In this document: piece by piece, positions 8,409 through 15,782 of the stretch
How positions within the stretch are numbered: the first letter of the stretch is position 1
Layout of the letters: every line of letters begins with the position of its first letter
Assembly: GCF_000017205.1 (NCBI RefSeq)
Contig: NC_009656.1
Location: forward strand, 2,422,001-2,486,000
Length of the DNA: 64,000 nucleotides
Direction: 5' to 3'
Source: Pseudomonas paraeruginosa PA7
GTDB lineage: Bacteria > Pseudomonadota > Gammaproteobacteria > Pseudomonadales > Pseudomonadaceae
Made by a program: the position numbers and the translations under genes
Notes under the pieces: model-generated
Database searches by the model: none
What the model was told of the DNA's origin: nothing
Seen by the model: the letters and a program-made list of their open reading frames with translations, nothing else

Positions 8409-8929
8409 CCACTACACATGTACCTGGGCAAGGCTTTAGCGAAGAGTCGGAGGAGATATTCAGAGAGCTAGCTCGGCACAAGCTTTCCAGGCCAACTAAC
8501 CAGGAGACCGCTGCGGCAAAACCTCCGAAGACTTCCGTACCTACTCAGCCGCCAGCGGTGAAAAAGATTTGTGCTGAATGTAAATCGGAGTATCCGACCG
8601 CTTCAGACAGGCCACCAAAGCGCGGTTGGCTATGTCATAACTGCCGTAACGCCAGACGCGAGAAGCGTCGGCAAAAGGTCGAAGAGAAGCGTGCTGCGCA
8701 GTACCTAGCAGCTAAAGGCTCAAAAATCGAACAGTTGGAGAGAAAAATCGCTGCAGTGAATACTCAGCTAGAACAGGCGCCGCTCGAGAGACAGCGCGGC
8801 CTGTTCAACCAACTAAAACAGCTAGAGCGCCAGCTCAGGCTCGAGCGGGTACACAAACTATCTCGCTTCAACAACATCCGCTATCACATCGTTTCTGGAA
8901 GCTACGGCTCTGGGAAACGAAGCAAGTAA

Positions 8930-9264
8930 TCAGTCCGCTGTTACACGCCACCTGCGGATGGGCGATTGTTTTCTCGGGGGACCTGAGGTCCCGACAGCCA
9001 GTCGCGGCTCGTCACCCACTGGCTCTCCCTTGATCTAGGGCCATCTACGCTGCTGGCCACGGGGCGAGGCTCCCCCTGAACCCGTTCTGCCTGTCGGCAA
9101 GGCCTTGGCTCGCTGCGGCCTGGCCAGCGGTATGGTGCTGGCGTTGAGGGAAAAGTAAGCCAATGCCTAATTTTTGTAAATAGCCAATGCCTAATTTTTA
9201 AGTTTGCGCACTAACTATCTGTGGGTAAGCGAGGCGGGCTTGCAGATTTTTCAAACAGAAAATA
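8930..9264. other. Non-coding stretch with operator-like repeats
   Basis: 335 bases without a supported gene between the IS-split gene and the LexA box. The left two thirds is GC-rich with small hairpins. From 9150 on it is AT-rich and holds the two direct repeats described separately, plus possible promoter elements (TTGAGG at 9144 with TAATTT at 9168, spacing 18). Confidence 0.5.
9158..9199 (+). repeat. Two 18-bp direct repeats, CI-operator-like
   Basis: The 18-mer AGCCAATGCCTAATTTTT occurs at 9158-9175 and again at 9182-9199, a 24-base period. Its core AATGCCTAA differs by one base from ATTGCCTAA, which occurs in both orientations in the cI-cro intergenic region (12884-12892 and 12915-12923). 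It is therefore a candidate second operator cluster for CI or Cro, overlapping a possible promoter. Confidence 0.55.
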
Positions 9265-9280
9265 CTGTATGAATAAACAG
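9265..9280 (+). promoter_or_regulatory. LexA (SOS) box upstream of DUF1654 gene
   Basis: CTGTATGAATAAACAG fits the gammaproteobacterial LexA box CTG-N10-CAG. It ends 16 bases before the proposed GTG start, where LexA would block transcription until DNA damage. Confidence 0.75.
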
Positions 9281-9296
9281 TATCTGGAGGATGGCT

Positions 9297-9623
9297 GTGC
9301 AGAAGAACAACCAAGGGAGAGGGCAGATCTCGCCAGTGGAGAAGGTGCGCCTACGGGTATCAGCGATGATCAGTAGCCCGCGGGCTCAGGCGGAGCGTCG
9401 GGCGTCGATCTGGAAGGCGCAGGGGGATTCGGAAGAGGCCTGGAAGCAGGTGCTGGAGGAATTGGCCGAAACCGATGGACTAGAGATGTCGCTGGGGGAG
9501 GACGGAGTGGTTACGCTCACCTGGGAGGCGGGAGACGAGGAGGGCGTTGAGGTGGTCGATGGGATCGAACTGGTGCAGGAGCCGGAAGTGATGGTTCAGC
9601 GTCTACATGAGGTGAGGATCTAG
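9297..9623 (+). CDS. DUF1654-like, SOS-controlled small protein
   Basis: 108 aa. The blocks PVEKVRLRVSAMISSPRAQA, WKQVLEELAETDGLEMS and DGVVTLTW match the DUF1654 family, which is common in Pseudomonas prophages. A GGAGG at 9286-9290 abuts the upstream ATG (9291) with no spacer, whereas the GTG at 9297 has an ideal 6-base spacing, so I prefer GTG. The LexA box predicts induction by DNA damage. The C-terminus is acidic. Molecular role not established from the sequence. Confidence 0.75.
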   Translation: MQKNNQGRGQISPVEKVRLRVSAMISSPRAQAERRASIWKAQGDSEEAWKQVLEELAETDGLEMSLGEDGVVTLTWEAGDEEGVEVVDGIELVQEPEVMVQRLHEVRI

Positions 9624-9659
9624 CGGAAGGAGAGCCCGCGCGTAGCGGGCTCCGAATCG

Positions 9660-9878
9660 CTATAGGTCATGGGTGCGACTGAAGGCGCTGTGCGCTGACG
9701 AGACCAAATCATCTACATAGAGCCCGGCTACAACGATGCGGCCAAGTCGTTTCTTGATAGTCATCAATCTGCGCGTCTTGGCAATGTCGTCGCATGAATG
9801 GAGAGGATGAGTATGCGGCATCGCATCAAGCAGGAGATTTGCTCGGGCGACGGTGGTGCGAATGTGACTGCGAGTCAT
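9660..9878 (-). CDS. Small basic hypothetical protein
   Basis: 72 aa behind a strong GAGGAGG 5 bases before the ATG. The sequence is basic and His-rich (SHIRTTVARANLLLDAMPHT, then TRRLMTIKKRLGRIVVAG). No family recognised. It converges with the DUF1654-like gene. The strong ribosome site is the main support. Confidence 0.5.
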   Translation of the reverse strand: MTRSHIRTTVARANLLLDAMPHTHPLHSCDDIAKTRRLMTIKKRLGRIVVAGLYVDDLVSSAHSAFSRTHDL

Positions 9879-9944
9879 GATGGCCTCCTCGGCCTGCTGG
9901 TTGAGGCCTAGATCATGCTGTCACGACTGTAGGGGGAGTAAACG

Positions 9945-9975
9945 AAAAGGCCGCGCTGGAGTCGAGGCGCGGCCT
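9945..9975 (-). terminator. Minus-strand terminator hairpin
   Basis: Arms GGCCGCGC/GCGCGGCC (9949-9974) around a 10-base loop, with TTTTCG following on the minus strand. It may back up the terminator at 10037 and insulate the gene at 9660-9878. Confidence 0.6.
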
Positions 9976-10036
9976 GTGCCGGACTGCTGTCTTCCCAGGC
10001 CGGCGGAGGGAATCTATCAAAGGTGGGTAGGAACGA

Positions 10037-10060
10037 AAAGCCCCGCGGGTGCGGGGCTTT
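10037..10060. terminator. Bidirectional terminator after P63C gene
   Basis: Ten-base arms AAAGCCCCGC/GCGGGGCTTT with a 4-base loop lie right at the 3' end of the P63C-domain gene. U tracts are possible on both strands. Confidence 0.75.
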
Positions 10061-10062
10061 GG

Positions 10063-11052
10063 TCACTTCCGAGCAGCTGGCAATGTGAGTGTGAGCTGAA
10101 CAGTTTTTCTGCCGTAGTGCTCCGCAACCTTGTCACGAAGCTCGCGTATGTGAGTGCATGGTTTTGCCATCCCGATTACCTCGAAGCACCGAGATACCAA
10201 CTGGCGAGCGCCTACATCTGCCGTCAATTGACGGTGCCAGTGGGTACCAGCCGGAGGCTTGTTCTCCCTCAAGTATTTCGCCACATCAGGGTCAAGGGTG
10301 TCGTAGATCAGCTCAATTACCAGCTTCCCCCACCATTTCGGCCTACTGTGCAAAGGGCCAGCCCAATTTGTCAGACGGCCAAATTCAGCCCAAAGCTCAT
10401 CTGGGAAGGTTTTCTCCCATTCTCTCAGCTCATCAGCTATGAATGCCCTCAGCTTTACTTGGAGGGCATCTTCAGCCCGCTCATATTGATAGCCAGTAGC
10501 CTCGTCGACAAGCGCATCCAGGCCAGTCCTAATGAGGCCGGCAGAAATGATTGCGCATTTCACGGCAATAGACTTCTGCCGATCAGTCAGCGTCTCTGGC
10601 GCCTCATGCAGAGCGCGAACATACGCCCTCAAAATCATCTCAAAGGTCTCTGTGGCGACGCCACCGCCCTTAAATTGAGTGCCGGGAATAGAAAACTCGA
10701 GGATTTCGGCCAGGACTAAGCCTTTGTTTATAAAGGGCTTCATAGACGAAACCCCAATAAACTTGGCCAGGTCTCCACTGTCCGCATCGGCGATGGATTT
10801 GACCACTGCACGAAGAGCAATTACCCGTTTCCCCGTGTTTAGCACATAGCAATCAACAGGCTCTCCTCCCAAGGAAATACTTCCCCTCCATTGGGCAAAC
10901 GGTGGTTCATCAGTGAGCGCCGGCTCGTCTTTTTTTGCCCAGCGCGCCTCTGCTGCAGCCTTTGCAATTGCTTTACGGCGCTCCTGCGTCATGGACTCCG
11001 CGCGCGCCTTCCCGCCTTTGGCCTTGCCCTTAATCACTTTCTCTTCGCTCAT
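10063..11052 (-). CDS. P63C-domain phage protein
   Basis: 329 aa from MSEEKVIKGK at 11052; AAGGGG lies about 6 bases upstream. A basic, Ala- and Lys-rich N-terminus (GKAKGGKARAES) precedes a middle region with LGGEPVDCYVLNTGKRVIAL. The C-terminal block FPDELWAEFGRLTNW through PKWWGKLVIELIYDTLDPDV matches the P63C domain, found in phage and phage-like bacterial proteins and of unknown function. The gene has its own terminator and a palindromic operator region upstream, so it is an independent and probably self-regulated lysogen-expressed unit. Confidence 0.75.
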   Translation of the reverse strand: MSEEKVIKGKAKGGKARAESMTQERRKAIAKAAAEARWAKKDEPALTDEPPFAQWRGSISLGGEPVDCYVLNTGKRVIALRAVVKSIADADSGDLAKFIGVSSMKPFINKGLVLAEILEFSIPGTQFKGGGVATETFEMILRAYVRALHEAPETLTDRQKSIAVKCAIISAGLIRTGLDALVDEATGYQYERAEDALQVKLRAFIADELREWEKTFPDELWAEFGRLTNWAGPLHSRPKWWGKLVIELIYDTLDPDVAKYLRENKPPAGTHWHRQLTADVGARQLVSRCFEVIGMAKPCTHIRELRDKVAEHYGRKTVQLTLTLPAARK

Positions 11053-11062
11053 GCGATGCCCC

Positions 11063-11116
11063 TTTGCAAGCATATGCTTGCAAAGAATGATGCATATGCT
11101 TGCATCGGCATGCAAG
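11063..11116 (-). promoter_or_regulatory. Palindromic operators of the P63C gene
   Basis: A perfect 22-base palindrome (11063-11084, half-site TTTGCAAGCAT) lies 10 bases upstream of the P63C start. A second inverted repeat with arms CTTGCAT/ATGCAAG and a 4-base spacer follows at 11099-11116. Both share the core TGCAAG, so one dimeric regulator could bind both and block transcription or translation. Confidence 0.6.
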
Positions 11117-11249
11117 AGGGAAGGGGGAATTTGTTAAGCCCACCGGCTCATGATCCGCCCATAGCTACAAATCCACCCCGCCAGATGATCTTGCCTATGA
11201 TGCGGTGCTTGTGAGCCCGCGCCCCATATTCGATGACGCCGCGCCTCAC

Positions 11250-11900
11250 CTAGACCAGATTGAACATCGAGGCCTGCCAGTGCTTCTCGCTGATGATTGC
11301 GATGGGATGGCCTTCCTCGCGCAGCTCGACAGCTCGCTTGATCTTGGTTCCATACGTACTGTGTAGCCACTGCTCGTTGCCGATCTCGCCGACGACCAGG
11401 TAGTGCACCTTTTTGCTGATGCCTGAGGCTATTCCCCCGCCGCGGTTGACGACGATCTCTTCGCAATGCTTTCTGGGGCCGTAGACCATGACGCCAGTGA
11501 AAACGTAGAGATGGCCCGACCACTCAAGCTTGGGAGCTGGATTGTTGAGCGGAAGAGCATTCGATGGAGTAAAGGCATTGTCGCTTGGTTTCGGCTTGGA
11601 AGCAGAGAGGCCACCAAATCCTCTAAGAATCTCAAGCAGTTCAGCAGACTCATCAGCGTCTAACACGCCATCGGACAGCATGTCTGAGAGCCTCCGGTAG
11701 AGGAGGTTGGTCACTGGATCGTCAAGATGGATCAGGTTCGTAGCGATCCAATCCTGTAGGAACTCGGCCTCATGCTGATTGATATGCCCATCAGCAGTGA
11801 TCCCAGCGGCCAGTCCTGAGAGCGCATCGACAGACCTTCGGTCTATGCGCTTCTCGTGGAAAATCCGACTTTTCCCAAATTCAGCGTGCCAGTCGACCAT
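11250..11900 (-). CDS. BRCT-domain protein in the rex position
   Basis: 216 aa, AAGGAGAG 5 bases upstream of the ATG. The C-terminal 85 residues form a BRCT domain like that of NAD-dependent DNA ligase: LYVFTGVMVY, the glycine turn NRGGGIASGISKKVHYLVVG, and WLHSTYGTKIKRAVELREEG. The N-terminal 100 residues are helical with acidic, calcium-site-like DADG/DADE stretches, resembling a TerB-like domain. A short Pro/Asn linker joins them. It lies just downstream of cI in the same direction, where lambda carries rexAB, so it is probably expressed in the lysogen. DNA-end or partner recognition and exclusion of other phages are possible roles. Confidence 0.75.
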   Translation of the reverse strand: MVDWHAEFGKSRIFHEKRIDRRSVDALSGLAAGITADGHINQHEAEFLQDWIATNLIHLDDPVTNLLYRRLSDMLSDGVLDADESAELLEILRGFGGLSASKPKPSDNAFTPSNALPLNNPAPKLEWSGHLYVFTGVMVYGPRKHCEEIVVNRGGGIASGISKKVHYLVVGEIGNEQWLHSTYGTKIKRAVELREEGHPIAIISEKHWQASMFNLV

Positions 11901-12033
11901 TGCTTCTCTCCTTGAACGTCAGGTGTCCATCACAACCTTTTCGCATTCCACACCAGCAGCACCTGGCATGTATGCTGGTCTTGGCCATGCTCGTCGCTTT
12001 ACATATCCCCGCTCCGCCAGATTACCTTGCCTG

Positions 12034-12885
12034 TCAAAGCTTTCTGAAATTCCAGGCTCCCAGCACCTTGGCCTGGAAATGGACGTCTTCCATACGGGCC
12101 TTCTGCGGCTCGAAGGACTTGTTGTCCGACACCAGGAGGTAGTGCTCGGCATCGTGGATCTGCACCCGCTTCACGAACAGGTGCTGCAGCCAGGTGAAGA
12201 CGTAGACGCCTTCCTCGACGAAGTCGGTGATGCCCACATCGACGATGATCAGGGACTTGTCATCGATGGTGCCCAGCATGCTCTGGCCCCACCCGGTGAT
12301 GATCTTGAGGTTGGTCGCATCGGAGTACTTCAGGCCGAGGTCATCCAGTTGGACCTTGTCGACGACCAGATTCCTGACGAACTCGCGGTACTCGGCCGGC
12401 ACCTGGCCGCCGCCCATTGCAGCGCGCACGTCGTACTGGGCGATTGAGATCGTATTTCCTTTCACCAGGGTGGTGCGGCTGAAGTCGGCGTGAATCACGT
12501 TCGATGTCGTCGATAGATCGCCATCGAGAGACTCGGCTACTGCCTGTGCGATTTTCGCTTTAGCTTCACCGCTCAGCCCTTTGCCGTGGCGTTGGAGCAT
12601 CTCCATCACCTTTTCCGCGGCCGATGAGCCAGGATGCTGATGTGAGCTACTCGGCGCAATAAGCTCCGCCTCCTTTTCGCTCAAGCCCCAGTGTTCTGCG
12701 CCAACAACGTCTGAGAAGAACGATATCAGTTCGATCAGCTTCGCTTTGTCGATCCTGCCGGTGTTGATCCATCCCTGAACAGAAGGGGGCTTCACGCCGA
12801 ACTGCTCTGCGAGAGCCTTTTTCGACATGTTTTTGGCGAGTCTGGCGGCCTCGATAGCGGCGCCGAGTTGGGGTCCGGTAAGCAT
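12034..12885 (-). CDS. CI-type repressor, HTH plus S24 protease
   Basis: 283 aa. The N-terminal helix-turn-helix (KALAEQFGVKPPSVQGWI, residues 24-41) binds the operators. The C-terminal LexA/CI-like S24 domain has the Ser in GQSMLGT (S202) and the Lys in FVKRVQ (K239), the Ser-Lys dyad for self-cleavage. The likely cleavage loop is VRAAMGGG near residue 157; the usual Ala-Gly is not exact, so the precise bond is uncertain. RecA-stimulated cleavage after DNA damage would induce the prophage. It diverges from the Cro-like gene, with operators between. Confidence 0.92.
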   Translation of the reverse strand: MLTGPQLGAAIEAARLAKNMSKKALAEQFGVKPPSVQGWINTGRIDKAKLIELISFFSDVVGAEHWGLSEKEAELIAPSSSHQHPGSSAAEKVMEMLQRHGKGLSGEAKAKIAQAVAESLDGDLSTTSNVIHADFSRTTLVKGNTISIAQYDVRAAMGGGQVPAEYREFVRNLVVDKVQLDDLGLKYSDATNLKIITGWGQSMLGTIDDKSLIIVDVGITDFVEEGVYVFTWLQHLFVKRVQIHDAEHYLLVSDNKSFEPQKARMEDVHFQAKVLGAWNFRKL

Positions 12886-12951
12886 TGCCTAATTTAACGT
12901 CAGTTGTGGTGTGGTTAGGCAATGGCTTGCCTGTAATTAGCTAATGCCTTA
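12884..12951. promoter_or_regulatory. cI-cro operator region (OR-like)
   Basis: The element ATTGCCTAA occurs at 12884-12892, its exact reverse complement TTAGGCAAT at 12915-12923, and a degenerate copy (TAATGCCTTA) at 12942-12951. They lie between and partly over the divergent starts, as expected for operators that balance CI and Cro. Confidence 0.65.
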
Positions 12952-12983
12952 CTCTTTTCTCCAACATTCCCCGGAGAAGAGAC

Positions 12984-13202
12984 ATGACTCCAGCAGAAGC
13001 AGTGCGCCAGGCCGCCGAGCTGTTGGGCAGTCGGGCCGAGTTGGCGCGAAAGCTCAATGTGAGAGCGCCCACCGTAAGTCAATGGTGTTCAGGCGTTCGA
13101 CCAATCCCCGCGAAACGTGCAGTTGAGATCGAGGCGCTCACCGCTGGCCGGGTCCTTCGAAGCGAACTGTGTCCGTCGTTCCCATGGGGTGCGGCTGCCT
13201 GA
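12984..13202 (+). CDS. Cro/YdaS-like DNA-binding protein
   Basis: 72 aa, GGAG 7 bases upstream. The helix-turn-helix AELARKLNVRAPTVSQWCSG is typical of YdaS/Cro-like regulators, which start the lytic rightward transcript and repress cI. It is followed by a YdaT/CII-like gene, matching the known ydaS-ydaT pairing. Confidence 0.85.
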   Translation: MTPAEAVRQAAELLGSRAELARKLNVRAPTVSQWCSGVRPIPAKRAVEIEALTAGRVLRSELCPSFPWGAAA

Positions 13203-13233
13203 ACGCACCTTACTGGCCAGGAGCCGCCACGTC

Positions 13234-13806
13234 ATGCGAAGCGAATCGCACACCCTGATCTCCACGCTGCTCGGCGTGGTGAACCAATGGCGCCGCCGAG
13301 AGGGGTGGAGCCGAGAGACCGCCGTCCAGCACATCGTGGAGGCGCACGAGCGCATCCAGGGAGCGCTGATCACCGGCATCGTCTTCGACCCGCCAACGCG
13401 CGATACAACCGAGAGGATGAAGGTCAACGCCGACCGCGTGTTCCGCTGGCTCGACGACGGCACCAAGGACACCAACCTGGTACCGGCGAACTTCGTACCC
13501 AGCATCCTCGCCGCGCTGCCGACTGACCTGAAGGTCCAGGCCCTAGGCGACATCCTGACGCCGCTGGGCGTGTCGGTGCGTCTGATCGGCGGCGATGCCG
13601 GCCAGCGGCCGGAGGTGCTCTGCATGCTCCGAACACTCATCAAGGAGAACGGTGAGGCGCAGCAGGCCGTTGCCAGCCTCGTTGACGGCGCCGATGACCA
13701 GGAGCTGCAGGAGGCCCACCGGGAGCTCTCCGAATCCAGGGCGGCGACCGATGAGGCGCTTCGGATGATCGACCAGATGCGCCGGCCGCGCCTTGTTCAG
13801 GGGTAG
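13234..13806 (+). CDS. YdaT/CII-like regulator
   Basis: 190 aa from the ATG at 13234 (MRSESHTLIS). The segment NADRVFRWLDDGTKDTNLVP followed by SILAALP matches YdaT, the CII-like DNA-binding partner of YdaS, which is toxic when overproduced in E. coli. The C-terminal third is a charged helix ending near RPRLVQG. Its position in lambda gene order, between cro and O, agrees. Longer in-frame starts would overlap the cro-like gene. Confidence 0.7.
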   Translation: MRSESHTLISTLLGVVNQWRRREGWSRETAVQHIVEAHERIQGALITGIVFDPPTRDTTERMKVNADRVFRWLDDGTKDTNLVPANFVPSILAALPTDLKVQALGDILTPLGVSVRLIGGDAGQRPEVLCMLRTLIKENGEAQQAVASLVDGADDQELQEAHRELSESRAATDEALRMIDQMRRPRLVQG

Positions 13807-13808
13807 CC

Positions 13809-14771
13809 GTGCCGTCCTTCCAGATCAACGACGAGGAGCGGGAGGCGCTCCGCGGCCTACCCATGCTTGCCCGCGAGATCTACGTGTTCGCCCTACGTCC
13901 GTTCATGGACTTCGCAACAGGCATTGTCGGAGAGCGGCGAGGGATCTCTTGGAAGTCGATCGCCGAGGAACTCTACGTCGAGCCGCACCAGGGCATCAAG
14001 GGCGGGGAGCCCTCCGAAAAGGAACTGCGGCGGGCGCTGGTCTGGCTGCAGAAGGTGGGTCTGGTAGGCCCCAATCTGGCCGAAAGGCGCCTGATTTTTG
14101 AGTTGCCGAAGGCTTCACGGGATCAATCCGTCCGAAAAAAAGTGGGCACTAAGTGGGCAGATGAAGCGGGCAGTTATGTGGAAGGGTCGGAGCCCAGTAA
14201 CTACGCGGCCTTCCCGGAAAAAGAGGGCAGATATGTGGGAGGGGGTGAAAGTGAAAAAGTGGGCACACCTCCGGTATCCGATATTCCTCCTACTACTCCA
14301 CCGCGCGAGGCCCCGCAGCCCGGACAGCGATTCCCCATGCATGACGCCTGGCTACCCAGCGCCAGGGGCTGGCCCGCGACACTGACCCGTAACGGCATGA
14401 AGAACTACCAGCTACGCGACGAGGATCTCCTCGAGTTCCGTAGCTACTGGATCAACCGCCCCGAGAAGTATCAGTCCCAGGGCCAGTGGGAACACGAACT
14501 TGCGCAGAACCTCCTCCGCAACCAGCGCTTCGACCAGAACAGGAGCAGCTATGGAAACCAAGCAGGAAACGCCGAAGGCCAAGCCGGCCATCGTGCCGCC
14601 AAGCGCGGCTTCTCTCATCGACAAGGCCCTCGCTCAGCCGTCGACCGCGTCAATGCCATCGTCGCAGCCAACGAGGCTGCCCGACAGGCTGCTGGAACGG
14701 CTCTGGGTGAAGATGACCGAGATGTACGGGCACCGCTGGACGTCGAGTTTTGGCGACAACCCGAACCCTGA
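13809..14771 (+). CDS. Replication protein O-like with DnaT domain
   Basis: 320 aa from GTG at 13809. The N-terminal 100 residues form a winged-helix-like segment (ISWKSIAEELYVEPHQGIKG, ELRRALVWLQKVGLVG). A Pro- and Gly-rich linker follows. The block WPATLTRNGMKNYQLRDEDL then FRSYWINRPEKY matches the DNA-binding domain of DnaT. It probably marks the phage origin and hands it to the P-like helicase loader. The last 73 codons overlap the P-like gene in another frame. Confidence 0.8.
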   Translation: MPSFQINDEEREALRGLPMLAREIYVFALRPFMDFATGIVGERRGISWKSIAEELYVEPHQGIKGGEPSEKELRRALVWLQKVGLVGPNLAERRLIFELPKASRDQSVRKKVGTKWADEAGSYVEGSEPSNYAAFPEKEGRYVGGGESEKVGTPPVSDIPPTTPPREAPQPGQRFPMHDAWLPSARGWPATLTRNGMKNYQLRDEDLLEFRSYWINRPEKYQSQGQWEHELAQNLLRNQRFDQNRSSYGNQAGNAEGQAGHRAAKRGFSHRQGPRSAVDRVNAIVAANEAARQAAGTALGEDDRDVRAPLDVEFWRQPEP

Positions 14772-15312
14772 CGGCGCCTGGGCTACGGTGCTCCAGGGGC
14801 TGACCGGCCAGCAACTCGCCCACGGGCTCAACATGCTGACGTTCATGGGCAGCCGGTTCGATTGGCCGCCGGCGGCGCCGACATTCCGGGAGCTCTGCTT
14901 GAGCGTCCAGCCGGAGTCGCTCGGCCTGCCGGACCACGACACCGCGTTCCATCAGGCTCTGGCGTGCCGCTACCGCCACCAGGTGGTCAAGGCCGCCGCC
15001 GAGGCTACCGGCGTTTTCGATCTGCGCACCGGCGAGGTGAACGACGATCGCCTCCGCAAGCGCTTCGGGTTCCACTACGCCGAGATGGTCCGGCGGTGGG
15101 CAAACAACATCCCGCTGAGCCAGCCCGTCGTCCACGCGATCGAGCATGACACCGGGAAGAGCTTGCTGGACCTGGCCGAGGATGAAGCCGAGCAGCAGCT
15201 CCGCCGGCGGATGCAGGCCCAGGGCCTGGATGGGCTCAGTGGCGCCCAGGCGCGGGAGCTGCTGCTGGCCAAGATGCGCCGGAAAGCGCCGGAGGTGCGC
15301 CGTGATGCATGA
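14551..15312 (+). CDS. Replication protein P-like helicase loader
   Basis: 253 aa from the ATG at 14551, AGGAG 5 bases upstream. After a Pro- and Ser-rich N-terminus comes a conserved block, LWVKMTEMYGHRWTSSFGDN, then WATVLQGLTGQQLAHGLNML and WPPAAPTFREL, as in lambda P-like replication proteins that load host DnaB. The 221-base overlap with the O-like gene is unusually long, but both frames look conserved and the start has a good ribosome site. Confidence 0.75.
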   Translation: METKQETPKAKPAIVPPSAASLIDKALAQPSTASMPSSQPTRLPDRLLERLWVKMTEMYGHRWTSSFGDNPNPDGAWATVLQGLTGQQLAHGLNMLTFMGSRFDWPPAAPTFRELCLSVQPESLGLPDHDTAFHQALACRYRHQVVKAAAEATGVFDLRTGEVNDDRLRKRFGFHYAEMVRRWANNIPLSQPVVHAIEHDTGKSLLDLAEDEAEQQLRRRMQAQGLDGLSGAQARELLLAKMRRKAPEVRRDA

Positions 15313-15754
15313 CCTCCGCCCGGTGGTGTTCACCGTACCCGGCGAGCCGGTGGGGAAGGGGAGGCCGCGTATCGGCCGCGTCGGCGCCCATGCCCGGATG
15401 TTCACGCCGGCGAAGACCGTGGCGTACGAAGGCCTGGTTGCCATGGCAGCCCAGGAAGCGCTCGCAGGTCGATCCCTGATCGCCGGCCCCGTGCTCATCG
15501 AACTGCGGATGTTCCACCCCATTCCGCGGTCTTGGTCGAAGAAGCGCCAGGCCATGGCCTTGGTCGGCGAGGTCATGCCCACCGTGAAATGCGATGCCGA
15601 CAACTGCCTGAAGGCGGTGTGTGACGCGCTCAACGGCGTTGCGTGGAAGGACGACACCCAGGTCGTCAATGTGATGCTCGCGAAGCGGTACGCCGAGGTG
15701 CCGCGTGTCGAGGTGAAGATTGTTCCGCTGATGGCCCAGGGAGCGCAGCGGTGA
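15305..15754 (+). CDS. rusA: RusA Holliday-junction resolvase
   Basis: 149 aa. It has the RusA pattern: PVGKGRPRIGRVGAHARMFTP near the start, then DADNCLKAVCDALNGVAWKDD with the catalytic Asp residues, and QVVNVMLAKRY. RusA dimers cut four-way junctions made during phage recombination and replication. ATG at 15305 is given; a GTG at 15302 has a better spacing from GGAGG and may be the true start. It overlaps the P-like stop. Confidence 0.92.
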   Translation: MHDLRPVVFTVPGEPVGKGRPRIGRVGAHARMFTPAKTVAYEGLVAMAAQEALAGRSLIAGPVLIELRMFHPIPRSWSKKRQAMALVGEVMPTVKCDADNCLKAVCDALNGVAWKDDTQVVNVMLAKRYAEVPRVEVKIVPLMAQGAQR

Positions 15755-15782
15755 CCACAGAAAACCACAGGGGAGAGTCGAA

